From Helicobacteraceae bacterium (GTDB taxonomy: Bacteria > Campylobacterota > Campylobacteria > Campylobacterales > Sulfurimonadaceae), in contig CANMHZ010000019.1 in assembly GCA_947497635.1 (NCBI GenBank), positions 1 through 11,935 on the forward strand: DNA of 11,935 nucleotides, in the 5' to 3' direction. Every line of letters starts with the position of its first letter. The stretch's first letter is position 1. Shown here piece after piece: positions 1 through 7,509 of this stretch. Under the pieces are notes generated by a model. The model saw only the letters and a program-made list of their open reading frames with translations. It was not told the origin of the DNA and made no database searches. A program made the translations under genes and the position numbers.

Positions 1-273
1 GAGCTCTTCCATAATAGCCTCAATCTCATTCGACTTCTCTGTCGTATTGTCACCACTATGGGTATAACGGTTAATCGTTGATTGAAGCGTATTGGCTAAT
101 TCATCAAGCTTCCCTTTGGCACTATCAATAAGGGCATGGTGATCAAAATGAATATTGTCTTCAAGATCATGAATTTTATCAATAATTTCATCTTGATGTT
201 TGATAGCAAAGTATGTTGCTACACCTCCAACTACTGCTCCTAACAAAAGGCTTAGTGCATTGTTTTGATTCAT
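1..273 (-). CDS. YtxH-like small membrane-associated protein, C-terminus beyond window
   Basis: An open frame of 91 codons starts with ATG at 271-273 and runs off the left edge, so the stop is not visible. The start is set by a strong AGGAG ribosome binding site about 7 bases upstream. The N-terminus (residues 7-23) is a single hydrophobic segment rich in Gly (LLLGAVVGGVATYFA), followed by a charged helical region with predicted coiled-coil character, ending in a Glu-rich stretch. This layout resembles YtxH/gas-vesicle-like proteins, which are small, single-span and of poorly known function. The gene lies 16 bases after the DUF948-like gene and is probably co-transcribed with it; the two families often occur side by side. 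The family call is from general resemblance only. The existence of the gene is well supported by the start signal and the clean frame. Confidence 0.7.
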   Translation of the reverse strand, partial: MNQNNALSLLLGAVVGGVATYFAIKHQDEIIDKIHDLEDNIHFDHHALIDSAKGKLDELANTLQSTINRYTHSGDNTTEKSNEIEAIMEEL

Positions 274-289
274 GGTATTTCTCCTGTGA

Positions 290-580
290 TTAGTTTGATT
301 TTTTTTTGAAAATTTTCGACACGGTACCGATAAGCAAAGAACCCAATGTAACTTTGGCAATGCCACTGGATATTTTCAAGACCACATCATGCACTTCATT
401 GAGCGTTAACGCCATCTTGACGGAAAGAAATTTAAGCTCAGCTTGCACGTACGCCATACACTCATTAAACTGATTGATACTTTTACGTACTTCAAAACTC
501 ACTTGAACCACCACAATCGTAATAATAACCATACACACGGCAATAATACCCACAAAAAAAGTTATTAAATTACTCTCCAT
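290..580 (-). CDS. DUF948-like single-span membrane protein
   Basis: A 96-residue protein. I chose ATG at 578-580 because AAGGAG (588-593) lies 7 bases before it; an in-frame GTG two codons earlier would overlap that site. Residues 6-27 form one strongly hydrophobic transmembrane helix (FFVGIIAVCMVIITIVVVQV), followed by an amphipathic helical part typical of DUF948 proteins, and a basic C-terminus (KIFKKKSN) likely to be cytoplasmic. DUF948 proteins are small membrane proteins of unknown function, sometimes discussed in cell-envelope stress, and are commonly encoded next to YtxH-like proteins, as here. It is the first gene of a probable two-gene unit reading leftward. A run of nine A/T bases (299-307) encodes the KKK near the C-terminus. 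Assignment to DUF948 is from pattern and neighbourhood, not from a search. Confidence 0.7.
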   Translation of the reverse strand: MESNLITFFVGIIAVCMVIITIVVVQVSFEVRKSINQFNECMAYVQAELKFLSVKMALTLNEVHDVVLKISSGIAKVTLGSLLIGTVSKIFKKKSN

Positions 581-633
581 CCTCACACTCCTTAACTATC
601 TGCGTCAACAATACTACTCTAATAATACTTAAT

Positions 634-642
634 TTTATACCA
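634..642 (-). promoter_or_regulatory. Possible extended -10 promoter of the DUF948/YtxH-like pair
   Basis: On the minus strand TGGTATAAA fits an extended -10 element (TGn followed by a TATAAT-like hexamer). Transcription would begin near 627, giving a leader of about 45 bases before the ATG at 580. No convincing -35 hexamer is seen; the upstream DNA is A/T-rich, as is common for sigma-70 promoters of Campylobacterota. Confidence 0.45.
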
Positions 643-689
643 TTTCATCACAAAAAAGAATAATTATTTTTGGAAATATTCTTTTTTAA

Positions 690-698
690 TGCTATACT
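690..698 (+). promoter_or_regulatory. Extended -10 promoter of the PAS histidine kinase gene
   Basis: TGCTATACT is an extended -10 element (TGn plus TATACT, 5 of 6 matches to consensus), preceded by T-rich tracts (667-688) in place of a clear -35 box. The predicted start of transcription is near 705, giving a short leader of about 20 bases that still contains AAAAGG (713-718), 7 bases before the ATG at 726. Confidence 0.55.
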
Positions 699-725
699 CT
701 ATTTAATTTAATAAAAGGTCTCGTA

Positions 726-1847
726 ATGAAACTCTCATCCCATATAAAATCGGAAGAGAAGCTCCGTGAGAGTGCCCAAATCCTTCAAAGCATTCTTGAA
801 ACTACCCTTGATGGATTTTGGAGTGTTGACTACCAAGGAAATTTGGTAGATGTTAATTCGACGTATTGCCAGCAGTCAGGCTATACGAAAGAAGAACTTC
901 TGACTATGCAAATATCTCAACTGGATGCAATTCAAAGTCTTTTAGAGATCCAAGAAAATATGAAAATGATCATGGAGCAAAAACACACTCAATTTGAAAC
1001 CAAACATCGTCGTAAAGACGGATCGATTTGGGATGTTGAAATTAGTATTACAATCTTTGATATTTCAGGCGGGCGGTTTTTCGCATTTCTAAGAGACATC
1101 ACTCAGCGTAAAAAAATGGAAGAAGCTCTCCTGCAAAGTGAGAAGATGCTAATGATCAACTCACGCCAAGCCGCAATGGGAGAAATGATCTCAATGATTG
1201 CGCACCAATGGCGGCAACCGCTCAATATCATGGGACTGGCAATTGCCAATGTCCAAACAAAGCAAGCGCTAAATCTCCTCTCCCCCACGGAGCTTGAGAA
1301 TAAGTTTGATATTATTTCCAGTAATATTTCCTATATGTCAAATACGATTGATGATTTTAGAGATTTTTTTAAGCCGGATCAATCCAAAGTGCAGATAACG
1401 ATAGAGGATGTTATCACAAGTGCGTTGGATATTGTTGGTAAAACGTTTCAGAATGAGAATATCACTATAACGGTACACAATGACACGCATCGCTCTTTAC
1501 TGCTTTACAAGAACAAATTGATACAAGTAATACTCAATCTTTTGAACAATGCTAGATACATCTTAATTTCAAAAAAAATCAAAGATGCTACTATTTCCAT
1601 AACTGTTTATGAAACTGAAGAGGCGATAACGATTAGTATTTGCGATAATGGGGGAGGGATTTCCAAAAAAAATCTGGCTCATCTTGGGGAGCCCTATTTT
1701 ACAACCAAAGAACTCAATGGGACGGGTTTAGGACTCTACATAGGCAAGACTATCCTAGAAAAATATTTTGCAGGAAAACTTACGTGGCACAATACCAAAA
1801 AGGGAGCCTGTTTTATAATTACAATAAGAGAAGAAATTATCTCTTAA
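726..1847 (+). CDS. Cytoplasmic PAS-domain sensor histidine kinase (orphan)
   Basis: A 373-residue two-component sensor kinase. A PAS/PAC domain (about residues 15-130, ending in FLRDITQRKK) is followed by a short coil, a dimerisation/phosphoacceptor domain with the H-box MIAHQWRQPLNIM (phosphorylated residue H160), and a HATPase domain with N-box NLLNNA (271-276), G1 box DNGGG (307-311), F-box PYFTTK (323-328) and G2 box GTGLGL (332-337). All catalytic motifs are intact, so it should be active. There is no signal peptide or transmembrane helix, so the signal is cytoplasmic, perhaps redox or a small ligand; the sequence does not show which. No response regulator is adjacent. The AHQWRQPLN kinase subtype is abundant in Campylobacterota. 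The gene converges on the hydrogenase operon, so proximity alone is weak evidence of regulating it. Confidence 0.93.
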   Translation: MKLSSHIKSEEKLRESAQILQSILETTLDGFWSVDYQGNLVDVNSTYCQQSGYTKEELLTMQISQLDAIQSLLEIQENMKMIMEQKHTQFETKHRRKDGSIWDVEISITIFDISGGRFFAFLRDITQRKKMEEALLQSEKMLMINSRQAAMGEMISMIAHQWRQPLNIMGLAIANVQTKQALNLLSPTELENKFDIISSNISYMSNTIDDFRDFFKPDQSKVQITIEDVITSALDIVGKTFQNENITITVHNDTHRSLLLYKNKLIQVILNLLNNARYILISKKIKDATISITVYETEEAITISICDNGGGISKKNLAHLGEPYFTTKELNGTGLGLYIGKTILEKYFAGKLTWHNTKKGACFIITIREEIIS

Positions 1848-1858
1848 AGCCCTTTAAG
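1843..1858. terminator. Weak hairpin between converging genes
   Basis: A perfect 7-base inverted repeat (CTTAAAG, 2-base gap, CTTTAAG) spans the stop codon of the histidine kinase gene and the 13-base gap before the hydB-like stop codon. On the plus strand it is followed by only four T, and its stem is A/T-rich with a loop too tight to form fully, so it would be a poor intrinsic terminator. It is the only hairpin seen where the two transcripts meet. Confidence 0.25.
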
Positions 1859-1860
1859 TT

Positions 1861-3564
1861 TTAGAGTCCGCTTGGACACCCACCCCCAATTTTATACTGC
1901 GAAAGCTCCATCCCTCTCACATCCATTACATGAACAGCGCACGCCAAACACGGGTCGAAGGAATGAATAACGCGAAGCACTTCCAATGGAGCAGAGGGAT
2001 CGGAGAGTTTGAGACCGATTAATGACTCTTCATACGCACCTCGACTGTTTTTGGTATCTTTAGGGGAGGCGTTCCATGTTGTTGGAACGACCGCTTGATA
2101 GTTGGCGACTTTTGCGTCTTCAATTCGGACAAAATGACCCAATACCCCGCGCGGTACTTCGAAAAGTCCTCTCCCCCTTGCCTCTTGTGGCAGCTCTTCA
2201 AAAACATACTTCGTCCATGTTGTCTCATCGTAGTATTTGATATTTTCGATCAAATCACTCATCATATCGAACAAATAGTCGCAACAAATTTGCGCTTCAA
2301 CGGCTCGTGCGGCATTTCGCCCTACTGTGGTGGAAAAATCAATCAGTTCCATCCCCGTTTTGGTCATAAACCGCTCCATATAAGGGAGTATGATAGGAGA
2401 CTTTTTGGCAACTCCGATACACATCCGTGCCAATGGTCCTACTTCCATCACGGCACCATCATAGCGGGGTGCTTTTACCCACGTATATTTCCCCTCGCTT
2501 TTAAGAGTTCCATCATCATTGAGGTCGGTATAAAAGGGGGTTGTCTCCCCTTCATACGGTGAGAGGGGTGCATCATTCTCATACCATGAGCGCGATGCCT
2601 CTTCGGTAATTTTCGATTCATCAAAGGGCTCAATGTTCTCAAAATCATGCCCTCTCACCACACCACTTTCAAAAAGCGCATGCCCCTCACCAAAACGGTA
2701 TCCGCCACACCCCATAAAGTTTCCGCTTGCACGCCCTTCGCCCGCATCAATCGATTCTCGATACCCATCCACAATCATCATCATATCGGGAATATACGCA
2801 CGCTCGATAAACTCTCGAACTTCTTTGATAATAAAGAGAAAATCGTTCAACCGTTGAGGGTTGAGCATATCGGCGACGCTCGTCACCCCTCCAACGACAA
2901 GATTTTGAGGATGGGGGGTTTTACCTGAGAAAATAGCGACCGCTTTGGAGAGGTCACGCTGAAGGGTCAACGCTTCAAGGTAGTGGTTCATGTGGACAAG
3001 ATTTTGCTCAGGGGTAAGTTTATACGCACTGTGTCCCCAATATCCGTTGGCAAAAAGTCCCAATCTCCCCGCTTTGACAAAACTGCCCAGCTTCTCTTGA
3101 ACACTCTGTAAGTGCTCGGGTGAATTTCGGTAGGGATGGTCACACCACTCTTTTGCTTCCGCCGAGGCTTTGACACAATCGGCATTCAATGCACTGGTAA
3201 TATCCACAAAATCAAGAGAATGGAGATGATAATAGTGGACAATATGATCTTGGACGAAAAGGGAAAGAGTCACTAGGTTGCGGATAATCTCGGCATTTTT
3301 GGGAATCGTGATACCGTACGCATCTTCCACCGCACTAATGGAGGCACGATAATGGACATTCGTACACACACCGCATATTCGTTGTGCAATCAGCCCCACA
3401 TCTCTAGGGTCTCGCCCTTTGAGAATCGTCTCAATCCCTCGAAACAGTTGCCCCGATGCCCATGCTTCACGAATGATATTCTCCTCATCTATCTCCACTT
3501 CGATTCGCAAATGCCCTTCGATTCGGGTGATAGGATCAATTACAATTTTTCGATTATTACTCAT
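1861..3564 (-). CDS. hydB: [NiFe]-hydrogenase large subunit (group 1/2 type, HydB-like)
   Basis: A 567-residue catalytic subunit holding the Ni-Fe(CN)2CO centre. The start is ATG at 3562-3564, preceded by AGGAGA (3571-3576); it gives the family N-terminus KIVIDPITRIEGHL, and longer readings add 37 residues unlike the family. The N-terminal Ni motif is RICGVCTNVH (C64, C67). The C-terminal motif is DPCLACAVH (C539, C542, H545). A 22-residue tail follows H545, so maturation needs a HyaD/HupD-type endopeptidase, which is not encoded here. Length and internal sequence fit group 1/2 large subunits rather than group 4. The start overlaps the upstream gene by 8 bases (ATGAGTAA), so the two are translationally coupled, and that gene supplies its small-subunit partner. 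With no anchored or exported partner the complex should be cytoplasmic. It is the last gene of the operon. Confidence 0.95.
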   Translation of the reverse strand: MSNNRKIVIDPITRIEGHLRIEVEIDEENIIREAWASGQLFRGIETILKGRDPRDVGLIAQRICGVCTNVHYRASISAVEDAYGITIPKNAEIIRNLVTLSLFVQDHIVHYYHLHSLDFVDITSALNADCVKASAEAKEWCDHPYRNSPEHLQSVQEKLGSFVKAGRLGLFANGYWGHSAYKLTPEQNLVHMNHYLEALTLQRDLSKAVAIFSGKTPHPQNLVVGGVTSVADMLNPQRLNDFLFIIKEVREFIERAYIPDMMMIVDGYRESIDAGEGRASGNFMGCGGYRFGEGHALFESGVVRGHDFENIEPFDESKITEEASRSWYENDAPLSPYEGETTPFYTDLNDDGTLKSEGKYTWVKAPRYDGAVMEVGPLARMCIGVAKKSPIILPYMERFMTKTGMELIDFSTTVGRNAARAVEAQICCDYLFDMMSDLIENIKYYDETTWTKYVFEELPQEARGRGLFEVPRGVLGHFVRIEDAKVANYQAVVPTTWNASPKDTKNSRGAYEESLIGLKLSDPSAPLEVLRVIHSFDPCLACAVHVMDVRGMELSQYKIGGGCPSGL

Positions 3565-5980
3565 TTGGCTTCTCCTGTAATGGTCGTTGATTGGCATACT
3601 CATCAAATGCGATTTTTCCTTGACCACACCCAAAACATCCGTGTCCTGCTTGTACGGGCCAACTCGTCCCCTCATTGAACTTCACGAGAGAACAATTGAG
3701 ATCGGCATGCGGGCCTTTGCACCCCATTTGAAAGAGACACCACCCTTTTTTCGCCCCATCATCGCCCCATTCGAGAACAAACTCATCGGCATCATAATGC
3801 CCTCTACGCTCACAGTTGTCATGGACTCGAAATCCATACGCCCATTCGGGACGATTGTGACTATCAAGTTTGGGAAACTCATCGAACATAATGTAGTGCA
3901 AAAGGGTTCCTACAATATTGATCGGATTGGTAGGACATCCGGGGAGATTGACAATATCAGATCTTCCCAACGCTTCAGCAACCCCGACCGCACCTGTTGG
4001 ATTGGGAGCTGCTGCCACAACACCGCCATCGTAAGCACACGATCCCACGGCGATGACCGCCAACGCATTGGCAGAAACACGACGAAGCAGTTCCAACCCC
4101 GTCTCCCCTTTGGCTCCGATGCGTAGAAATTTCCCATCCAGTCCCAACGGCACGGCGCCCTCAACAATCAGAAGATATTTCCCTGCATCATTAGCGATGA
4201 TGGAATCCAACGCCATCTCCGATTGGTCTCCTGAAGCTGCCATAAGCAATTCATGATAATCCAATGAGATGTATTTGAGAATCAGATCATCGACACTTGG
4301 GTGAGCCGATTTGATAAACGCTTCCGAATTTCCACTGCAATCAGAGAGCTCAAGCCAAATAATGGGAATTTTATTGAGCTGTGTCACCCCCTCTTTCACT
4401 ACCTCTTCGAAATCGGGATGTAAGTGCATGGAGGCGGTAATCATCGACACCCAATGATTAAACTCATGGTTCAAATCAAACGAAGTGATTGCCTCCTCAA
4501 AATTTTCCGTACTAAGTTGATTCTTCGCATGAAGTCGGTTGTATTTCTCGATTCGAGCACGAACCGTTGCAAGTTTCGCCTCTTTTGCCGCTGCTTCTCG
4601 TGCACACTTCAGTCGTGCCGCTTCGATGGGATCAACGGGGGTAGCTGTGATAATGGAGCAAATATCCTGCTTGCACCGTCCGCACGTTCGCCCTGCTTTG
4701 GAGTACGCTTTCAACTCAGCGAATGAAGTGACCGAATTTTCTTGGATAATCTCCACCAACTCCTGCTCATGCACCCCTTCACAGCTGCATATCAACCGCC
4801 CTTTTTCAGACATCAAACGATTTGAGTAGAGATACGCCGCATCAATGGGAGAATCATTTTCAATCAGTTTTTTCAGCGCAAGGAGATCAATATTCGTATT
4901 AATCCCGATAAACCGCTTCAGCCGATCACCATTGACAATATACTGATCGATTCGATTTTCATGAGAGATAAGAATCGTCTCATTTTCACTATCTTTGGGA
5001 TTAAAATCGGGGGAACTGACATCAGCAAATAAGAATGACCCCACTTTAAGAGCATCAATAGAGACCTCTTCGGTAAAGTTGGCTTCTTTTCCCAACACAT
5101 TGGCAATTGCTACGTCAGCTTGAATACTACACTCTTTGACCCGTCCTGCAATAAATCCACCCTCTCGTAACTGTGCCGCTTCACCGACACAATAAATATC
5201 AGGATTTGAGGTTTGCATCGTCTCATCGACCAAAATCCCCTTATCACATTCGAGAGATTCACGCGCAAAGGGGATATTAGGATCAATCCCGACACCGAAA
5301 ATAATAAACGGATTATCAATCACCCCTTGCGTGGTCAAAACTTTGGTAATCGTATTGCCCTCAACCTCTTTGTCAACGATTTGATCGTTAAATCGGATAC
5401 GAACGCGCCTATCCGCTTCAAAAATACAGCGTATCAGCTCCAGTGCCTCACGACTAATCACCTCGGAGTAGAGATAGTTTTTTCGCACCAGTAGCGTAAT
5501 ACTTTTAGGGGCATCGCTACGCATCAAGGTATCAAGCAACTCCAATGCGATAGGACCTGCTCCTACAATAATGACATTTTTCCCTATCATCCCCTGCGCA
5601 ATGACTTCACAATCTCTCTGTGAGCGAAACGTTGCTGCATTTTGGATATCTGAAATATTAAATAACGTTTTGGGAAGTGAGCCTGTTGCAATGATGAGTT
5701 TATCGTAATGAAATGCACAATGCTGTGAAAAAATTCTCTTTGACTCCGAGTCAATCGCCGTAATCTTTTGGTTCAGCTCCAAGCGCACATTGGAGTTAAG
5801 CTCAAGGGTAATGGAATCGACACAGTTACAATCCTCTACTAGCTTACATAAATGGATGCGGTCGTAGGGAGGGTGTTGCTCTTCGGAGACGATAAGAAGT
5901 TCCAAATCGGGAGCTTGTTCTAAGAGGGTATTTGCCAAATAGACAGCGGCAATGCCACCGCCAACAATTACGATACGCAT
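3557..5980 (-). CDS. Fusion: FAD/NAD(P) oxidoreductase + BFD [2Fe-2S] + [NiFe]-hydrogenase small subunit
   Basis: An 807-residue three-part electron-transfer protein. Residues 1-300 are a NirB/rubredoxin-reductase-like flavoprotein: FAD motif IVGGGIAA (5-12), NAD(P) motif VGAGPIALE (139-147), and C-terminal FAD motif IYCVGEAA (262-269, with Glu where Asp is usual). Residues 395-445 are a BFD-like [2Fe-2S] domain, CxC (C398, C400) plus CxxC (C433, C436). A charged helical linker (about 450-500) leads to a full small subunit (505-807). Its proximal cluster site is C548, N551, C648, C682; the distal site is H720, C723, C748, C754; the medial site is C763, C782, C785. There is no Tat signal and no C-terminal membrane helix. 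The likely reaction is electron exchange between H2 and NAD(P)H in the cytoplasm (inference). The start is set by GAGGA (5987-5991). It overlaps echF by 13 bases and hydB by 8. Confidence 0.93.
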   Translation of the reverse strand: MRIVIVGGGIAAVYLANTLLEQAPDLELLIVSEEQHPPYDRIHLCKLVEDCNCVDSITLELNSNVRLELNQKITAIDSESKRIFSQHCAFHYDKLIIATGSLPKTLFNISDIQNAATFRSQRDCEVIAQGMIGKNVIIVGAGPIALELLDTLMRSDAPKSITLLVRKNYLYSEVISREALELIRCIFEADRRVRIRFNDQIVDKEVEGNTITKVLTTQGVIDNPFIIFGVGIDPNIPFARESLECDKGILVDETMQTSNPDIYCVGEAAQLREGGFIAGRVKECSIQADVAIANVLGKEANFTEEVSIDALKVGSFLFADVSSPDFNPKDSENETILISHENRIDQYIVNGDRLKRFIGINTNIDLLALKKLIENDSPIDAAYLYSNRLMSEKGRLICSCEGVHEQELVEIIQENSVTSFAELKAYSKAGRTCGRCKQDICSIITATPVDPIEAARLKCAREAAAKEAKLATVRARIEKYNRLHAKNQLSTENFEEAITSFDLNHEFNHWVSMITASMHLHPDFEEVVKEGVTQLNKIPIIWLELSDCSGNSEAFIKSAHPSVDDLILKYISLDYHELLMAASGDQSEMALDSIIANDAGKYLLIVEGAVPLGLDGKFLRIGAKGETGLELLRRVSANALAVIAVGSCAYDGGVVAAAPNPTGAVGVAEALGRSDIVNLPGCPTNPINIVGTLLHYIMFDEFPKLDSHNRPEWAYGFRVHDNCERRGHYDADEFVLEWGDDGAKKGWCLFQMGCKGPHADLNCSLVKFNEGTSWPVQAGHGCFGCGQGKIAFDEYANQRPLQEKPNE

Positions 5981-6414
5981 AGGGGTTCCTCACTTTTTAT
6001 CTTTGATTTGGGTGTTTTTTTCGCTACTGCATAGGTCTCACGGCTTTTTTTGCACGCCTCTTCCCACACAAACCACCCCTCGTTAGCACTATCCTCTTTC
6101 ACACCACTTTGCTGTTTTGTCTCACTTTGCCATAGCGCCTCTTGCGGTTTAGGGCACGCACGGACACATTCGCCACAATAGATACACAGCCACGGATTGT
6201 AACGGTACTCTTTATCTCCGCTCTCCTTTTGAAAGAAAAGTATCGCTCCAGGAGGACACACCTTCTCACATTTATCGCAATAGATACATGCTTCATGGTC
6301 GTGTTCGATCAGTCCACGATACCCGCTTGGCAAGGTAATCTCTTGGGCAGGGTAGTTGATCGTACGAACGGGTTTGAAAAGATTTTTAAATGCTTCGAGG
6401 ATTGATTTAAACAT
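5968..6414 (-). CDS. echF: Ech-type hydrogenase ferredoxin-like subunit (NuoI/EchF), two [4Fe-4S]
   Basis: A 148-residue iron-sulfur protein related to NuoI, HycF and EchF. Two complete cluster motifs are seen: CIYCDKCEKVCP (C43, C46, C49, C53) and CIYCGECVRACP (C77, C80, C83, C87), each of the CxxCxxCxxxCP type. The amphipathic N-terminus (residues 1-20) fits docking on the membrane arm, as in NuoI. It should pass electrons between ferredoxin and the EchC proximal cluster. After the second cluster there is a hydrophilic Lys/Ser-rich tail of about 50 residues containing WFVWEE, longer than the cluster fold needs and of unknown role. It starts 9 bases after echE, with a G-rich binding site overlapping the echE stop, and its end overlaps the next gene by 13 bases. 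The Ech name rests on gene order as well as sequence. Confidence 0.9.
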   Translation of the reverse strand: MFKSILEAFKNLFKPVRTINYPAQEITLPSGYRGLIEHDHEACIYCDKCEKVCPPGAILFFQKESGDKEYRYNPWLCIYCGECVRACPKPQEALWQSETKQQSGVKEDSANEGWFVWEEACKKSRETYAVAKKTPKSKIKSEEPLCVS

Positions 6415-6423
6415 CGTTGCCCC

Positions 6424-7509
6424 CTATTTCGCTGTGCAAGACATACACGGATCAAACGAGGCAAGGATGGCGGGAGCATCGGCGTACTGTGACCCCTTAA
6501 ATACCTCCATCATCGCTGGAATCCCTGAAAAGGTAGGGGTCTTAATGCGAACTCGTTCAAGCATATTCGTCCCATTCCCCCGTACGAGATAAAAAAGTTC
6601 CCCGCGAGGCGCTTCAATACGGATAATATCTTCTCCCTTGGGCTTGCCTTTTACCTTCTCTTGTATCTCTCCTATAGGGAGATTATCGACAATATTTTGG
6701 CACATAGTAATGGAGTTAACGATCTCCCGAAGTCGGACAAAGTTACGGGCATGAATATCCCCCGTGGACTCCAAAATCATCGTATATCCCAACGCTTCGT
6801 AAGGGAAATCACTCGTCTCAGCACGAACATCGGTCGCCAAACCTGATGCACGAGCCAACGGTCCAAGGGCATTATAAGTATAGGCATCTTCTAAGCTCAA
6901 CACCCCTACCCCTTTGTATTTGAGAGAGAGCGACCAGTTATTATCGAATAGTCCCGTTAATATCTCCATCTTTTCGGAGAGAATCGTGAGGTTTTTGCGT
7001 ATCAAATCACACAGATCCGAGGTCAAATCACGGTTCACCCCCCCAATAGAGATATAATCAAACTGAACACGATTACCGCTAATTGCCTCTTGAACCTCCA
7101 TCACCAGTTCACGATCCCCCATAATCTGCATAAAAAGCGCTTCAAATCCAGCGTTCTCTGCCGTATGTGCAAGACAAAGCATATGAGAATGGATGCGATC
7201 AAGCTCCACCATCAACATCCGCAAGTATTTGATCCGATCATTCGCCACATACCCCAACAGTTTTTCAACCGCCAATGTATACGAGAGGGAGTGGGTGATA
7301 GCGCAAAGTCCACAAACACGGGCAACGACATACCCCACTTGTTTGAACTCAAAACTGCGAGTACACGCCAGTTCAACCCCACGGTGAACAAATCCTACAT
7401 CGGCATCAACTCCAATAATTCTTTCGTTCTCGCACTCGAATTTAAATCGAATCGGTTCAAGCAGTGAGATATGCTGAGATCCGAGAGGAATCTGTATCGT
7501 CTTTTTCAC
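6424..7509 (-). CDS. echE: Ech-type group 4 [NiFe]-hydrogenase large subunit (NuoD/EchE)
   Basis: A 361-residue catalytic subunit homologous to NuoD, EchE and CooH. It keeps both Ni-binding pairs: RVCGLCAITH (C66, C69) and DPCMSC (C355, C358). Complex I NuoD lacks these, so this is a hydrogenase. The protein ends only three residues after the last cysteine (TAK), about where other hydrogenases are cut by a maturation protease. This fits published descriptions of EchE and CooH as unprocessed. Internal family features include ELDRIHSHMLCLAH (quinone-fold equivalent) and PRGELFYLVRG. The start codon is GTG at 7507-7509, overlapping the echD stop by 4 bases (GTGA), with AAGGGG about 6 bases upstream. 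Its role is proton reduction or H2 oxidation linked to ferredoxin and to ion translocation by EchA/EchB. Confidence 0.94.
   Translation of the reverse strand: MKKTIQIPLGSQHISLLEPIRFKFECENERIIGVDADVGFVHRGVELACTRSFEFKQVGYVVARVCGLCAITHSLSYTLAVEKLLGYVANDRIKYLRMLMVELDRIHSHMLCLAHTAENAGFEALFMQIMGDRELVMEVQEAISGNRVQFDYISIGGVNRDLTSDLCDLIRKNLTILSEKMEILTGLFDNNWSLSLKYKGVGVLSLEDAYTYNALGPLARASGLATDVRAETSDFPYEALGYTMILESTGDIHARNFVRLREIVNSITMCQNIVDNLPIGEIQEKVKGKPKGEDIIRIEAPRGELFYLVRGNGTNMLERVRIKTPTFSGIPAMMEVFKGSQYADAPAILASFDPCMSCTAK

Noticed and set aside
3565..3675. Longer N-terminus for the hydrogenase large subunit
   Set aside because: The added 37 residues lie inside the end of the upstream gene and resemble no hydrogenase; the ATG at 3562-3564 has a good ribosome binding site and gives the family N-terminus.
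2095..4126. Plus-strand open frames of 155 and 179 codons opposite the hydrogenase genes
   Set aside because: They are antisense to strongly conserved hydrogenase coding sequence, have composition typical of shadow frames, and show no recognisable domain or ribosome binding site.
3557..5980. Nitrite reductase NirB
   Set aside because: The N-terminal flavoprotein and BFD domains resemble NirB, but the siroheme-binding sulfite/nitrite reductase domain is absent and the C-terminal part is a clear hydrogenase small subunit.
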